NCBI GenBank assembly: GCA_043736395.1
Contig: JAYTCQ010000061.1
Location: 1 to 15,137, forward strand
Length of the DNA stretch: 15,137 nt
From: JAFDVL01 sp043736395
Lineage (GTDB): Bacteria; Acidobacteriota; Blastocatellia; RBC074
Direction: 5' to 3'
Made by a program: the position numbers and the translations under genes. The notes below the pieces were generated by a model. It worked only from the letters and a program-made list of their open reading frames with translations. It was not told where the DNA came from and did no database searches. Shown here one piece after another: positions 7,523-14,879 of the stretch. Each line of letters begins with the position of its first letter. Positions within the stretch are counted from its first letter, which is position 1.

Positions 7523-8134
7523 ATGAATTATCTCGCCCATCTTTATCTTTCTTCTGAATCGCCGCAAGCCTTAGTCGGTGCGATGCTCGGTGATTTTGTG
7601 AAGGGTTCGAAGAAGGATTCGTATCCGACAGACATTCGGCGCGGGATAGAATTACATCGAAGCATTGATACATTCACCGACGCGCACGAAATTGTTCGTG
7701 AATCGAAAAGATTATTTAGTACGGAACGCCGCAGGTTCGCGGGGATTTTGCTCGATATTTTTTTCGATCATTTTTTAGCGAAAAACTGGAACGAGTATCA
7801 CGAACTGGAATTAAAAGATTTTACGAATCAGTCGTATCAAAATTTACAAATGCAATCCGAATGGCTAACGCCGGATTTGGCAAAAGTTGTTCCGATGATG
7901 AGCCGCGAAGATTGGTTGGGGAATTATCAGCGGATTGATTGGGTCGAATTTACGCTAATAAAATTAGCCAACCGAGTGCGGCGCGGGGAAATGATCGCGA
8001 CCGGAATTGATGAACTTCGAGAAAATTACGAAGCGTTTGAAAGCAGTTTTGGCCAATTTTTTCCTGAATTAATTGCCTTCGTAGAAACAGAAAAATCATC
8101 CCAGCCTCTTGACGAACCTGGCTTTAGTCGTTAA
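7523..8134 (+). CDS. acpH: Acyl-carrier-protein phosphodiesterase family protein (AcpH, formerly DUF479)
   Basis: This 203-residue cytoplasmic protein belongs to the family that removes the 4'-phosphopantetheine arm from holo-ACP. It opens with MNYLAHLYLS, the usual AcpH start, and continues with GDFVKG (23-28), GIELHRSIDTFTD (41-53) and the metal-binding block RFAGILLDIFFDHFLA (71-86), in which Asp78, Asp82 and His83 are expected ligands, as in HD-type phosphodiesterases. The ATG at 7523 is preferred over an in-frame TTG at 7517 because it gives the family-typical N-terminus. The length agrees with the E. coli enzyme (about 190 residues). It starts 44 bases after the phosphatase stop and is followed by tRNA-Glu on the same strand; no fatty-acid synthesis gene is adjacent. 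Family membership is fairly secure; true ACP hydrolase activity is less certain, since members in other phyla may act on other phosphodiesters. Confidence 0.85.
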   Translation: MNYLAHLYLSSESPQALVGAMLGDFVKGSKKDSYPTDIRRGIELHRSIDTFTDAHEIVRESKRLFSTERRRFAGILLDIFFDHFLAKNWNEYHELELKDFTNQSYQNLQMQSEWLTPDLAKVVPMMSREDWLGNYQRIDWVEFTLIKLANRVRRGEMIATGIDELRENYEAFESSFGQFFPELIAFVETEKSSQPLDEPGFSR

Positions 8135-8178
8135 CATCACTAATTCGTTTTCACAAGCGGAGCAGTTCTTTCAGTTAT

Positions 8179-8256
8179 GACCCGTTCGTCTAGCCCGGTC
8201 CAGGACATCGCCCTTTCACGGCGGTAACACGGGTTCAAATCCCGTACGGGTCGCCA
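8179..8256 (+). tRNA. tRNA-Glu (anticodon UUC)
   Basis: A complete cloverleaf is visible. The acceptor stem GACCCGT (8179-8185) pairs with ACGGGTC; the D arm is GTCTAG...AGGAC; the anticodon stem TCGCC/GGCGG encloses the loop CTTTCAC, so the anticodon TTC is at 8215-8217. The T stem ACGGG/CCCGT encloses TTCAAAT. The discriminator G is followed by an encoded CCA (8254-8256). The D arm and anticodon arm closely match E. coli tRNA-Glu. The gene reads GAA/GAG codons and also supplies glutamyl-tRNA for tetrapyrrole synthesis in bacteria that use the C5 route. It is a single tRNA, not part of a visible cluster, and has its own terminator. Confidence 0.98.
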
Positions 8257-8263
8257 CTATCTT

Positions 8264-8299
8264 AAAGCGCTGAAATCAAATATGGTTTCAGCGCTTTTT
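8264..8299 (+). terminator. Strong Rho-independent terminator of tRNA-Glu
   Basis: AAAGCGCTGAAA (8264-8275) is perfectly complementary to TTTCAGCGCTTT (8286-8297) across a 10-nt loop, and the arm runs into a T5 tract (8295-8299). It starts 7 bases after the CCA end. The A run on the left could make it work in both directions. Confidence 0.92.
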
Positions 8300-8399
8300 G
8301 CATGGTAAGTAAATTTTTTTGATCTCAATCCAGTCTAAGACGTTATATGATATAGGTTGATGGATTATTTGGTTACGATTCGAGTAGGAGTCACGAGAA

Positions 8400-10061
8400 A
8401 TGCGATTAGTTAGGACAGCAGTATATTTTACGATCTTTCTTCTTAGCGGTTTTAGTTTGGAGCTTCACGCAGCGAACGATGTATTAGTACCATTGCCTTT
8501 TGAAAATGGAACTTCAAAGACTGAATACCAGTGGATCAGCGACAGCTTTACAGTGATGATGGCAGATTTGCTTGATATGCCGGGATTGATTGTACTTTCT
8601 CCTGAAGAAGTTGCGGCGGCTTATGAAAAGGCGGGGTTGAGAAGCGGCGCTCCCATGACGAGAGCCAGTGAAATTAAACTTGCTGAAAACCTGCAAGCGA
8701 ATCTCGCGCTGGTTGGCGCTTATGAAATCCTGGAAGATAAAACTACCAAAACGATTTCAATTACAGCTAAGCTGATTGATATACGCGAAGGGCGAGTGAA
8801 GCCTTATACGTTTAGTGGGCTGCTGAGCGATTTACAGGCGATGCAGGGAATTCTTGCGTGGAATATTTTATACGAACGCGATCCGGCCCTCCCTTATTCG
8901 CAGGATCAGTTGCGTCGTCGCGCTAAAATGGTTCCCCTTAAAGCCTATGAATTCTATGTCAAAGGAATGCAGGCTCCTGACCCGAAATCAGCCGAGATTT
9001 TTGTGAAGCGCGCCATTAAGGAATTTAATGAAGCCGAACCGGTCGGACATTACGCGCAGGCTTTATTTAAGCTTGGTTTAGTGAAATTCAAGAATAAGGA
9101 ATATGCCGAAGCGGAGAAAAATTTTCGAGAGCTAATTAAGGACGATCCGTACTATTCTGAAGGCATGTTTTATCTGGGGTTGGCTGCAAATTATCTCAAT
9201 CATTTCAATGATTCTTTGGAGGCTTTTGAAAAATTAGCGGTGACGCTGCCAATGGTTGAAGTCTTAAGCAACGCTGGAATAGCGGCTTTGGCAAAAGGTG
9301 ACTTACCACGCGCGATCACGCATCTGCAACGTGCCTCCCTCTCGGCGCAAAATGATAGTACGATCAGATTTAATCACGGGTATGCGCTTTGGAAAAACAA
9401 GAATTTCGATGCTGCGGTGGCAGAATTTAAGGCAGCCGTCATGGTGAATCCGAAGGACGGTGAAGCGCAGTATTTACTCGCTAAAAGCCTGAAGGCATCG
9501 GGTCGTGAACAGGAATCAACGTTAGCTGATCAGGAGGCGCGTAAGTACCTGCCTAACTATGCTAAATGGGAAGTGTTGCCAGACGCGGAAAAGCTGACCA
9601 AAATTCCAAACTTGACGAGGTTGAAAGCTGATTTTAATCTAACTACATTTTATAAGTTGATACGCAAACAATTGACGAATCCGGGGACTCCGACGGCGCA
9701 ATCCCGTCAGGCGATTCAAAGTCTTGAGCAAGCACGGTTGTTAATCAATGAGAAAAAAGATGTGGAGGCGCTGACGCAATTACAGAATGCTATTAACAAC
9801 GACCCAACTTTAGCTGAAGCGCACTATTTGCGAGGTCGAATATTTCAGCGTCGCAATGAGCTTGAGACCGCTTTAAGTTCATTATCTGCTGCGATTTATT
9901 GGAATCCGAGGTTGGTTGGAGCGCACGTTGCGTTAGGTCAATTATATTTAATTCGGAATGATCACGCCCGGGCGCTTTCGCATAGTAAATTAGCGACAGA
10001 AATTGATCCGGTGGATCGTGAAGCGATTAATTTAAAAAGACAGGTTGAGGCAAATAAATAA
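8400..10061 (+). CDS. Exported FlgO/TolB-like domain protein with TPR repeats
   Basis: This 553-residue protein has a signal peptide (MRLVRTAVYF..., probable cleavage near HAA at 23-25), so it is likely periplasmic. Residues about 27-165 resemble the FlgO/TolB-N type domain common before TPRs: VLVPLPFENGTSKTEYQWIS, then ...IVLSPEEVAAAYEKAGL, ...NLQANLALVGAYEI and ITAKLIDIREG. TPR-like helix pairs follow: about 215-250, 252-284, 286-316, 320-352 and 354-380, and, after a linker (about 385-435), 437-468, 470-502 and 504-537. AEEN-type helices such as YAEAEKNFRELIKDDP and FDAAVAEFKAAVMVNP are classic. No enzyme motif is seen; it should be a scaffold. AGGAG at 8386-8390 supports the ATG; TATGAT at 8346-8351 is a possible -10. 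The TonB-like gene follows after 82 bases with no terminator between them, so the two probably work together in the envelope. Confidence 0.85.
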   Translation: MRLVRTAVYFTIFLLSGFSLELHAANDVLVPLPFENGTSKTEYQWISDSFTVMMADLLDMPGLIVLSPEEVAAAYEKAGLRSGAPMTRASEIKLAENLQANLALVGAYEILEDKTTKTISITAKLIDIREGRVKPYTFSGLLSDLQAMQGILAWNILYERDPALPYSQDQLRRRAKMVPLKAYEFYVKGMQAPDPKSAEIFVKRAIKEFNEAEPVGHYAQALFKLGLVKFKNKEYAEAEKNFRELIKDDPYYSEGMFYLGLAANYLNHFNDSLEAFEKLAVTLPMVEVLSNAGIAALAKGDLPRAITHLQRASLSAQNDSTIRFNHGYALWKNKNFDAAVAEFKAAVMVNPKDGEAQYLLAKSLKASGREQESTLADQEARKYLPNYAKWEVLPDAEKLTKIPNLTRLKADFNLTTFYKLIRKQLTNPGTPTAQSRQAIQSLEQARLLINEKKDVEALTQLQNAINNDPTLAEAHYLRGRIFQRRNELETALSSLSAAIYWNPRLVGAHVALGQLYLIRNDHARALSHSKLATEIDPVDREAINLKRQVEANK

Positions 10062-10105
10062 AGCTATCCAGCGTTTTAGTCGAACTCTGCATCTAATGCC
10101 GCGAG

Positions 10106-10123
10106 GAATAATTGTAATTATTC
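10106..10123 (+). repeat. Short inverted repeat between the TPR and TonB-like genes
   Basis: GAATAATT (10106-10113) and AATTATTC (10116-10123) are perfect complements with a 2-nt centre. It lies about 10 bases before the ribosome-binding site of the TonB-like gene and has no T tract. It could be a small mRNA hairpin that tunes the ratio of the two proteins, or a protein-binding site, or chance in AT-rich DNA. Confidence 0.35.
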
Positions 10124-10133
10124 GCAAGCGTAC

Positions 10134-10139
10134 GGAGAG
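10134..10139 (+). promoter_or_regulatory. Ribosome-binding site that fixes the TonB-like start
   Basis: GGAGAG is followed by TAAG and then ATG at 10144. The same frame stays open upstream to a TTG at 10045, inside the TPR gene. That longer form has no comparable ribosome-binding site, so 10144 is chosen. Confidence 0.75.
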
Positions 10140-10143
10140 TAAG

Positions 10144-11154
10144 ATGAAAAATAACGAATCAGAAGAGCTGAAATTATTACCTGAAAATTCGTGGTTAACC
10201 CCTAATATTCGACGTGTCGGTGCCGGACTGCTGGTTTCAGCCGCAGTTCATTTAATTGGCTACGCTGTTTTGACCGTAGTCCCGATTGCGCGGCTGGCAT
10301 TAGGTTTTCAGGACATTAAATTTACTGATACAGAATATAATCGCGCAATTCTTATTGATTTTTCCAAGCCACTAAAATATCCGGGAAACTATTCAGGATT
10401 CGCTGCCCCTGCCAAGGCAGTTGATTTAGAGAAAATTAAAAAAACTGAACTGCAACGTCAGAAGGCTCTAAAAAAGGTCAAAGAAAAAGAGGTAGAACGG
10501 ATCGAAAAAGAAGCACAGCAGGAAGCGCAACGTCGAGTTAAAGCTGAGATGATTGCCAAGAGTAATCCGTCTAAAACAGAAGAGCCAAAAAAACAAGAAT
10601 CGAACATTCCACCGAAGACCTCCGCCACTACGTTTAAGCCTATCAACACTCGTCCGATTCGGGATCAGATTCAACGATTATATGAATTACAGCAGGAAGG
10701 AAATTTAGTGTTTGACGAGAAGCGGCTGCGGGTTGGCGTTTCAGGGGATGTTCAGGCAGATGGTTCAATTAAAAACGAAAAGGTAGCCATCAAGTCTGGC
10801 AACCCACAAATTGATCGCGCTGCGCTTGCAATCATTAAAGCTCTCAGTGAAAGCAATGCCTTGGGGCCGCTGGCGCGTTTGACTTCATTGACAATTATTT
10901 TGGATGTAAATGAACAACGCGCACAATTGACGGCCACAGGTTTTGCAAAATCTTCGGAAGAGGTTTCTCAGCTACAATTTCTGGCTTGGAGCGGATTGAA
11001 ATTAGCGCGCAATAAAAAAGATCGTGATTCAGCTTCGATGCTTTTGCTAAATAATATTCAAGTTTCCCAAACAGGGAATCGGTTACAGGCAACGATTACT
11101 GTCCCACGTCAGTTAGCGGTTGAAACCGTCGCGAAAACACTCTCTAAAAATTAA
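10144..11154 (+). CDS. TonB/TolA-like envelope protein with an extra C-terminal domain
   Basis: The chosen start gives 336 residues. A short cytoplasmic tail precedes one membrane helix (about 28-53, rich in A, V, L, I), so it is an N-in inner-membrane anchor. A highly charged Lys/Glu/Gln coiled coil (about 92-152) is long enough to reach into the periplasm. A TonB/TolA-type C-terminal fold follows at about 172-255: GVSGDVQADGSIKNEKV, SGNPQIDRAALAIIKALS and LTIILDV. Unlike standard TonB, about 80 more residues follow, including WSGLKLARNKKDRDSASMLL and GNRLQATITVPRQLAVETV. No ExbB/ExbD or TonB-dependent receptor is in view, so iron or vitamin transport is not supported; a structural or assembly role with the TPR protein encoded before it is as likely. 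The stop codon lies 4 bases before a perfect palindrome. Confidence is high for the layout and moderate for the family. Confidence 0.78.
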   Translation: MKNNESEELKLLPENSWLTPNIRRVGAGLLVSAAVHLIGYAVLTVVPIARLALGFQDIKFTDTEYNRAILIDFSKPLKYPGNYSGFAAPAKAVDLEKIKKTELQRQKALKKVKEKEVERIEKEAQQEAQRRVKAEMIAKSNPSKTEEPKKQESNIPPKTSATTFKPINTRPIRDQIQRLYELQQEGNLVFDEKRLRVGVSGDVQADGSIKNEKVAIKSGNPQIDRAALAIIKALSESNALGPLARLTSLTIILDVNEQRAQLTATGFAKSSEEVSQLQFLAWSGLKLARNKKDRDSASMLLLNNIQVSQTGNRLQATITVPRQLAVETVAKTLSKN

Positions 11155-11189
11155 AAATGCGAGCTGAAACATTAATGTTTCAGCTCGCA
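11153..11189 (-). terminator. Perfect 32-bp palindrome with T5 on the minus strand, terminator of the large gene
   Basis: Bases 11158-11189 are identical to their own reverse complement (outer TGCGAGCTGAAAC, centre ATTAAT). Read on the minus strand, the hairpin runs into five T residues (complement of 11153-11157), 25 bases after the stop of the large minus-strand gene. On the plus strand no T run follows, so it should work best for the minus-strand transcript, though the hairpin may also protect the 3' end of the TonB-like mRNA. Confidence 0.85.
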
Positions 11190-11213
11190 AATTATCGAAA
11201 GGAACTATCAGGT

Positions 11214-14200
11214 TTACTGTATAGTAATTCCTGATCGCAGTTTGGCCTGTTTGCCATCTGGTGCGATAACGATGACATCTCGTGTGCCTTGCCCTGCGGA
11301 AGACAAGACGCTGATACGAGCCGTCAAACTTGATTCAGAAGAGGCGAATGGCAAGTCCACGTTGATTCCTGTGCCAAGATAGATTCGAGTGCCACGAGAG
11401 AATCCTGCGCCTCGAACTGTAATCGTATAGCTACGACCCCTTTGCAATCTAGGCGTATCAACAGATTTGACACTCAAAGGACGTGGAAGTATTTGCACAA
11501 TTGCCGGAGCCGTAAGGCTGATGCCACCTCTGCCATCTGAGACTTTAAGAATGACAGTATAAGTGCCAACCGGGAGCTTGGTTTCTGCCAGTACTCCTTG
11601 CGCCAGCAATTGATCGTTGAGATACCACTCAAAGCTCAAGCTGTCTACGTCAGAATCAGTTGACAGTGATCCATCAAGTTGTAGCAAGGCGCCTTCTTCG
11701 TCAGTTGATTCAATGGTCGCCGGTAACGCAGTCATTCTGGCAACAGGAGCGTGATTTCCACGTCCACCACCAATACCCGTTGTACCGCCGCCTGTGCCTC
11801 CTGTTCCACCGCCAGTGCCACTACCAATTCCGCCGCCACCAGTGGTTGGTGGCGCAACGTACACCGTATTCGGAATGTTACTTACTGCAATGACAAAAGA
11901 TACTGTCGTAAACGCTTGACGTTTATTATCACTGACAACAATTCTGAAATTGTTTGCTGGCGCATTCTCTGGCAGTGGGCCAATGAAGAGAACTGCGCGT
12001 TTAGCTACTGGATCAGGAGAACCAATCACTATGTTGGCAGTTGTTGGGCCACTGAGACGGAAGAAGACAGAATCTCCTTCGTCATCCTGTGCTTGCAGTA
12101 CGATCCGACGCACCTCGCCTGGTCTGACGTATTGGTCTTCAATATTTGGCAGGAACGGCGCTGTGCTTGCGGCCTCACCACCTGTTTGGGGAGCAGGGCT
12201 GCCAGCGTTAACAGTCACGTCCATTGAGGCAGTAGAACGATTGCCTGCCGCATCTCTGGCTGTGAAAATTACTGTGCTGGTTCCGAGCGGGAAAGAACTT
12301 CCGGAAGCTCGGCTTGAAGTTACACTTACGGCTCCATCTTTGGCATCAAAGGCGACAGGTAAGGGGAACGTGACTACCGCGCTTGAACCACCGTTGGAAA
12401 TTTCAATCGCGGAAGGAACGCGGCTGATGACAGGAGCGGTCGTATCTTTGATTTCGATTCCCAGAATGTAAGGATCACTAAATTCGCCGCTGGTGTCAGT
12501 GGCAACCAACCTGATTTCATGGTAGCCAATACTCATTGGGTAATCTAACACTTCAGCCGTTGAAATTAATTTGTCTCGATCGAACCACTGATACGTTAAG
12601 GTATCTTCCGGATCAAGATCAGAAGAGAAACGCGCATCAAGTCGAACAATTGTTCCAATGGCATTACGAGCTTCAATAACTGGTTCAATAGGCACTGCTT
12701 CGGCAATCGGACTATGGTTTCCAGGGTTGCCTGCTGGAGACTTGATCGTATATGAGTCCGTAAAAGTCAGGATGTGAAAGTTGAGCTGCCCGGATAATCC
12801 ACCAGTCCAACCAGATGTCTGATTAAACGTGATTCCACTGGAAGCCAGATTGTTCATAACTGCCAGCATTGGCGATGTCAGAGGTAACTTTATCCAACCA
12901 GCATTTTGCTGAACCGCCGTCGCAGGCATCGTTGGAGTAAATCGAAGATTTCTGAGGTCTCCAAGTTTAAATTCGGCAGGCCCAATTAATCCGCCGAAGG
13001 AATTACCACTATCATCATAGACCGCTACCGATCCTGAACCGCGTGAGCTGGGTGGTTCAAGCAGAGAATTGGTGAGCCGTGAATAATAGAGATAGGAATT
13101 GTTAAAGACCTGGTTTGGCAATCCACTGATCGCGAGATTTGCAGGGAGCCGATCATAGTCCGTATCATCAAAAATCAAATCAGTTTCTTTAATATTGGTG
13201 GCGCTGCGAAGCACTGCGCCCTGAATATTTTTAGCAATTGACATCGCACTGTAATAGGTTGAAGCATTTGCTGTATCGGTGATAACGCTACTTCCAATCA
13301 AATAATTGAAGCTAATCGGTTGGGCACCGGAATTAATTGCCACTGCCATCACCCATCCCCTTGAATGGAATGCGACTTCGCTGGCATTAACCGTGATCGC
13401 CTGGTTGGGTTCAATCGTCACGATTTTTTCAAAAAATTCAGGTGTTGGAAGAGTTGCCGCAAAGAAAAGGCGAACACGCGCTTTTTGTGCAGGATGTGTA
13501 TTCGTCAAATTAATTTGAGTCGAACCCTGTGAACCACTTAGGTAACGTGAATAATAGAGAATACTGCCGGCTTTTGATTCACTCATCCCGCTGCCAATCG
13601 CATTGGCTTGATCTTCACCGGGAAATTCAGGAGCGGCAGGAATGCTGGGAATTACTTGTGAAATCTTGATTCGATGGGAATACAGCCAGTCAAGCACCGG
13701 CATCACCAGCGCTCCACTTTTAGCTTTACCATTATTGTTGCTGAAGGAAACGCCCAGCACGGGAACATCAACAATGCGTCTTGCATCAGTCCGATCAACT
13801 GCATTGAATCTGGCCCAGCCATTATTGCCGGATTTGATATAATTAAAGATTGGTTGATCAATCCAAAGGTCAGAGGCGCTGCTGATTAATCCACAATTGA
13901 AAGTGTCAATTTCGCTGACGCTTTCTTTCCCGGTCTGATCAAAAATGCTCGCATATAGTCTCGCATTCACGCCAGCTGAAGTGTTGGTCATATCACTGGG
14001 AGGTGAATACAAGGCAATGTTAGCATCAATCGATTGTAAGTTATCAATCGCGACGACCTGCGGAAGGCGATCATACTGCACCCCATCAAATGACATCATG
14101 AAATTTGGGTTTTCGAAAGCCGCTGAACCTGCCGTTCTTTTAGCAACCGAAAGCGCGTTATAGCTGCCCTCGAATCCCTGCTCATCTTTCACGGAGGCTT

Positions 14201-14654
14201 CGCCGATTAACCAGTTAAATTGATAAGGCGCTCCGGTTGGCGTCACCGCGACAGCCATAATAAATCCAGTACTGTCAGGGAATTCTTTGCTGGCGAGGAC
14301 TGTTCGCGACTGGTTCGGAGCCAGGTTGATAAAACTGTCCGAAATTTGACACTCGTGCACTGCCATCAGGCGAACTGTTGCGCCGTTCGCAGGATTTGTA
14401 TTTGTCAAAGTTATCAGGGTATTGACCTTCTCAGCCTGCGAAGTGTCACTGGTATACTTGTGAAAAAACAAGACAGATCCAGCTTTATTTCCACTAGCAA
14501 GGCTTTTCCCCGTCGGTCTGGTTGTCTGAGCTAAACTGTCAATAGCTCCCAACCAGCCAATTGCCAGGGTAAATAGTAAAGACAGATGTAATGAGATTGA
14601 GGAAACTCCTCTTGATGTGCGATATGTAGATGAGAAAAAATGCCTGAATTGCAT
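11214..14654 (-). CDS. Large exported multi-domain surface protein (duplicated module + PKD, HYR, Ig-like, IPT/TIG-like)
   Basis: With the chosen start this is 1146 residues. Residues 1-43 form a signal peptide ending in SLAQ. Two homologous modules follow, about 57-335 and 361-636 (KAGSVLFFHKY against KAGSILYYSRY, both with LTNT, VRL, MAVA, F-N-x-L-I-G, AK and YDRLP). Then come a PKD-like domain (about 648-735), a HYR domain (738-816, opening DTTAPVIS), an Ig/cadherin-like domain (832-926), a Gly/Thr linker (937-966), a second PKD-like domain (968-1056, opening NHAPVA) and an IPT/TIG-like end (1059-1146). No enzyme motif, LPXTG or clear sorting tag is seen, so it is probably a secreted adhesin or matrix protein. 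AGGGAG 7 nt before the ATG at 14654 fixes the start; a longer form from 14726 would bury the signal peptide. It is convergent with the TPR/TonB-like pair and ends in a perfect palindrome. Confidence 0.88.
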   Translation of the reverse strand: MQFRHFFSSTYRTSRGVSSISLHLSLLFTLAIGWLGAIDSLAQTTRPTGKSLASGNKAGSVLFFHKYTSDTSQAEKVNTLITLTNTNPANGATVRLMAVHECQISDSFINLAPNQSRTVLASKEFPDSTGFIMAVAVTPTGAPYQFNWLIGEASVKDEQGFEGSYNALSVAKRTAGSAAFENPNFMMSFDGVQYDRLPQVVAIDNLQSIDANIALYSPPSDMTNTSAGVNARLYASIFDQTGKESVSEIDTFNCGLISSASDLWIDQPIFNYIKSGNNGWARFNAVDRTDARRIVDVPVLGVSFSNNNGKAKSGALVMPVLDWLYSHRIKISQVIPSIPAAPEFPGEDQANAIGSGMSESKAGSILYYSRYLSGSQGSTQINLTNTHPAQKARVRLFFAATLPTPEFFEKIVTIEPNQAITVNASEVAFHSRGWVMAVAINSGAQPISFNYLIGSSVITDTANASTYYSAMSIAKNIQGAVLRSATNIKETDLIFDDTDYDRLPANLAISGLPNQVFNNSYLYYSRLTNSLLEPPSSRGSGSVAVYDDSGNSFGGLIGPAEFKLGDLRNLRFTPTMPATAVQQNAGWIKLPLTSPMLAVMNNLASSGITFNQTSGWTGGLSGQLNFHILTFTDSYTIKSPAGNPGNHSPIAEAVPIEPVIEARNAIGTIVRLDARFSSDLDPEDTLTYQWFDRDKLISTAEVLDYPMSIGYHEIRLVATDTSGEFSDPYILGIEIKDTTAPVISRVPSAIEISNGGSSAVVTFPLPVAFDAKDGAVSVTSSRASGSSFPLGTSTVIFTARDAAGNRSTASMDVTVNAGSPAPQTGGEAASTAPFLPNIEDQYVRPGEVRRIVLQAQDDEGDSVFFRLSGPTTANIVIGSPDPVAKRAVLFIGPLPENAPANNFRIVVSDNKRQAFTTVSFVIAVSNIPNTVYVAPPTTGGGGIGSGTGGGTGGTGGGTTGIGGGRGNHAPVARMTALPATIESTDEEGALLQLDGSLSTDSDVDSLSFEWYLNDQLLAQGVLAETKLPVGTYTVILKVSDGRGGISLTAPAIVQILPRPLSVKSVDTPRLQRGRSYTITVRGAGFSRGTRIYLGTGINVDLPFASSESSLTARISVLSSAGQGTRDVIVIAPDGKQAKLRSGITIQ
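11757..11846 (-). repeat. Gly/Thr-rich low-complexity linker coding repeat
   Basis: This segment encodes residues about 937-966 of the large surface protein, almost only Gly with Thr, Ser and Ile, built from short GGT/GGC-type units. It makes a flexible hinge between the Ig-like and second PKD-like domains. Such tracts are prone to slippage, so length may vary between strains. Confidence 0.8.
12747..14486 (-). repeat. Tandem duplication of an unrecognised ~275-residue module inside the large gene
   Basis: Copy 1 is encoded at about 13650-14486 and copy 2 at about 12747-13574. Order-conserved matches include KAGS(V/I)L, LTNT(N/H)PA, VRL, (L/E)xPNQ, G(F/W)(I/V)MAVA, F(N)(W/Y)LIG, Y(N/S)A(L/M)S(V/I)AK and YDRLP. 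The DNA is well diverged, so the duplication is old. I do not recognise the fold; it looks beta-rich. Confidence 0.75.
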
Positions 14655-14660
14655 AAACAA

Positions 14661-14667
14661 ACTCCCT
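14661..14667 (-). promoter_or_regulatory. Strong ribosome-binding site that fixes the start of the large surface gene
   Basis: On the minus strand AGGGAG is followed by a 7-nt T-rich spacer and the ATG at 14654. This favours the 1146-residue form, which begins MQFRHFF and has a normal signal peptide, over the in-frame ATG at 14726. Confidence 0.85.
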
Positions 14668-14862
14668 GATAGCTGAACGTGAGGTACGATGGCAGGCAGT
14701 GGGGACGGAAGAAAGCCTGATGACATCGCAAGTGTTGTAGGCGATATTCACTCGCTTTTCATTGCGGAAAGCAGAAGGAGCCAAATCCCTTCAACGCAAG
14801 GAAAGTCACCTAAATTCCCAGTGATTGCACCTAGTGAGTGCGTATAAATATATGATTAATTG

Positions 14863-14879
14863 GTTGTATAATTTACAAC
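14863..14879. promoter_or_regulatory. Inverted repeat GTTGTA-N5-TACAAC, possible operator or promoter element
   Basis: GTTGTA (14863-14868) and TACAAC (14874-14879) are perfect half-sites five bases apart. A consensus -10 hexamer TATAAT (14867-14872, plus strand) overlaps it, and TTGTAA on the minus strand could serve as a -35 for the large gene. The symmetric spacing fits a dimeric regulator, but the region is AT-rich and no regulator gene is in view. Confidence 0.3.

Noticed and set aside
10045..10143. Longer TTG-initiated N-terminus for the TonB-like protein
   Set aside because: It overlaps the TPR gene, adds 33 unremarkable basic residues, and the ATG at 10144 has a good GGAGAG.
11950..12471. 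173-residue plus-strand ORF
   Set aside because: It lies wholly antisense to the HYR/Ig part of the large surface gene, has no supporting domain or ribosome-binding site, and such antisense frames are common opposite these repeats.
14655..14726. 24-residue N-terminal extension of the large surface protein
   Set aside because: It would place the signal peptide deep inside; AGGGAG directly before the internal ATG supports the shorter form.
14670..14860. Riboswitch such as c-di-GMP-I in the leader of the large gene
   Set aside because: I looked for the conserved core on the minus strand and did not find it; only a weak 5-bp stem at 14725-14745 was seen.
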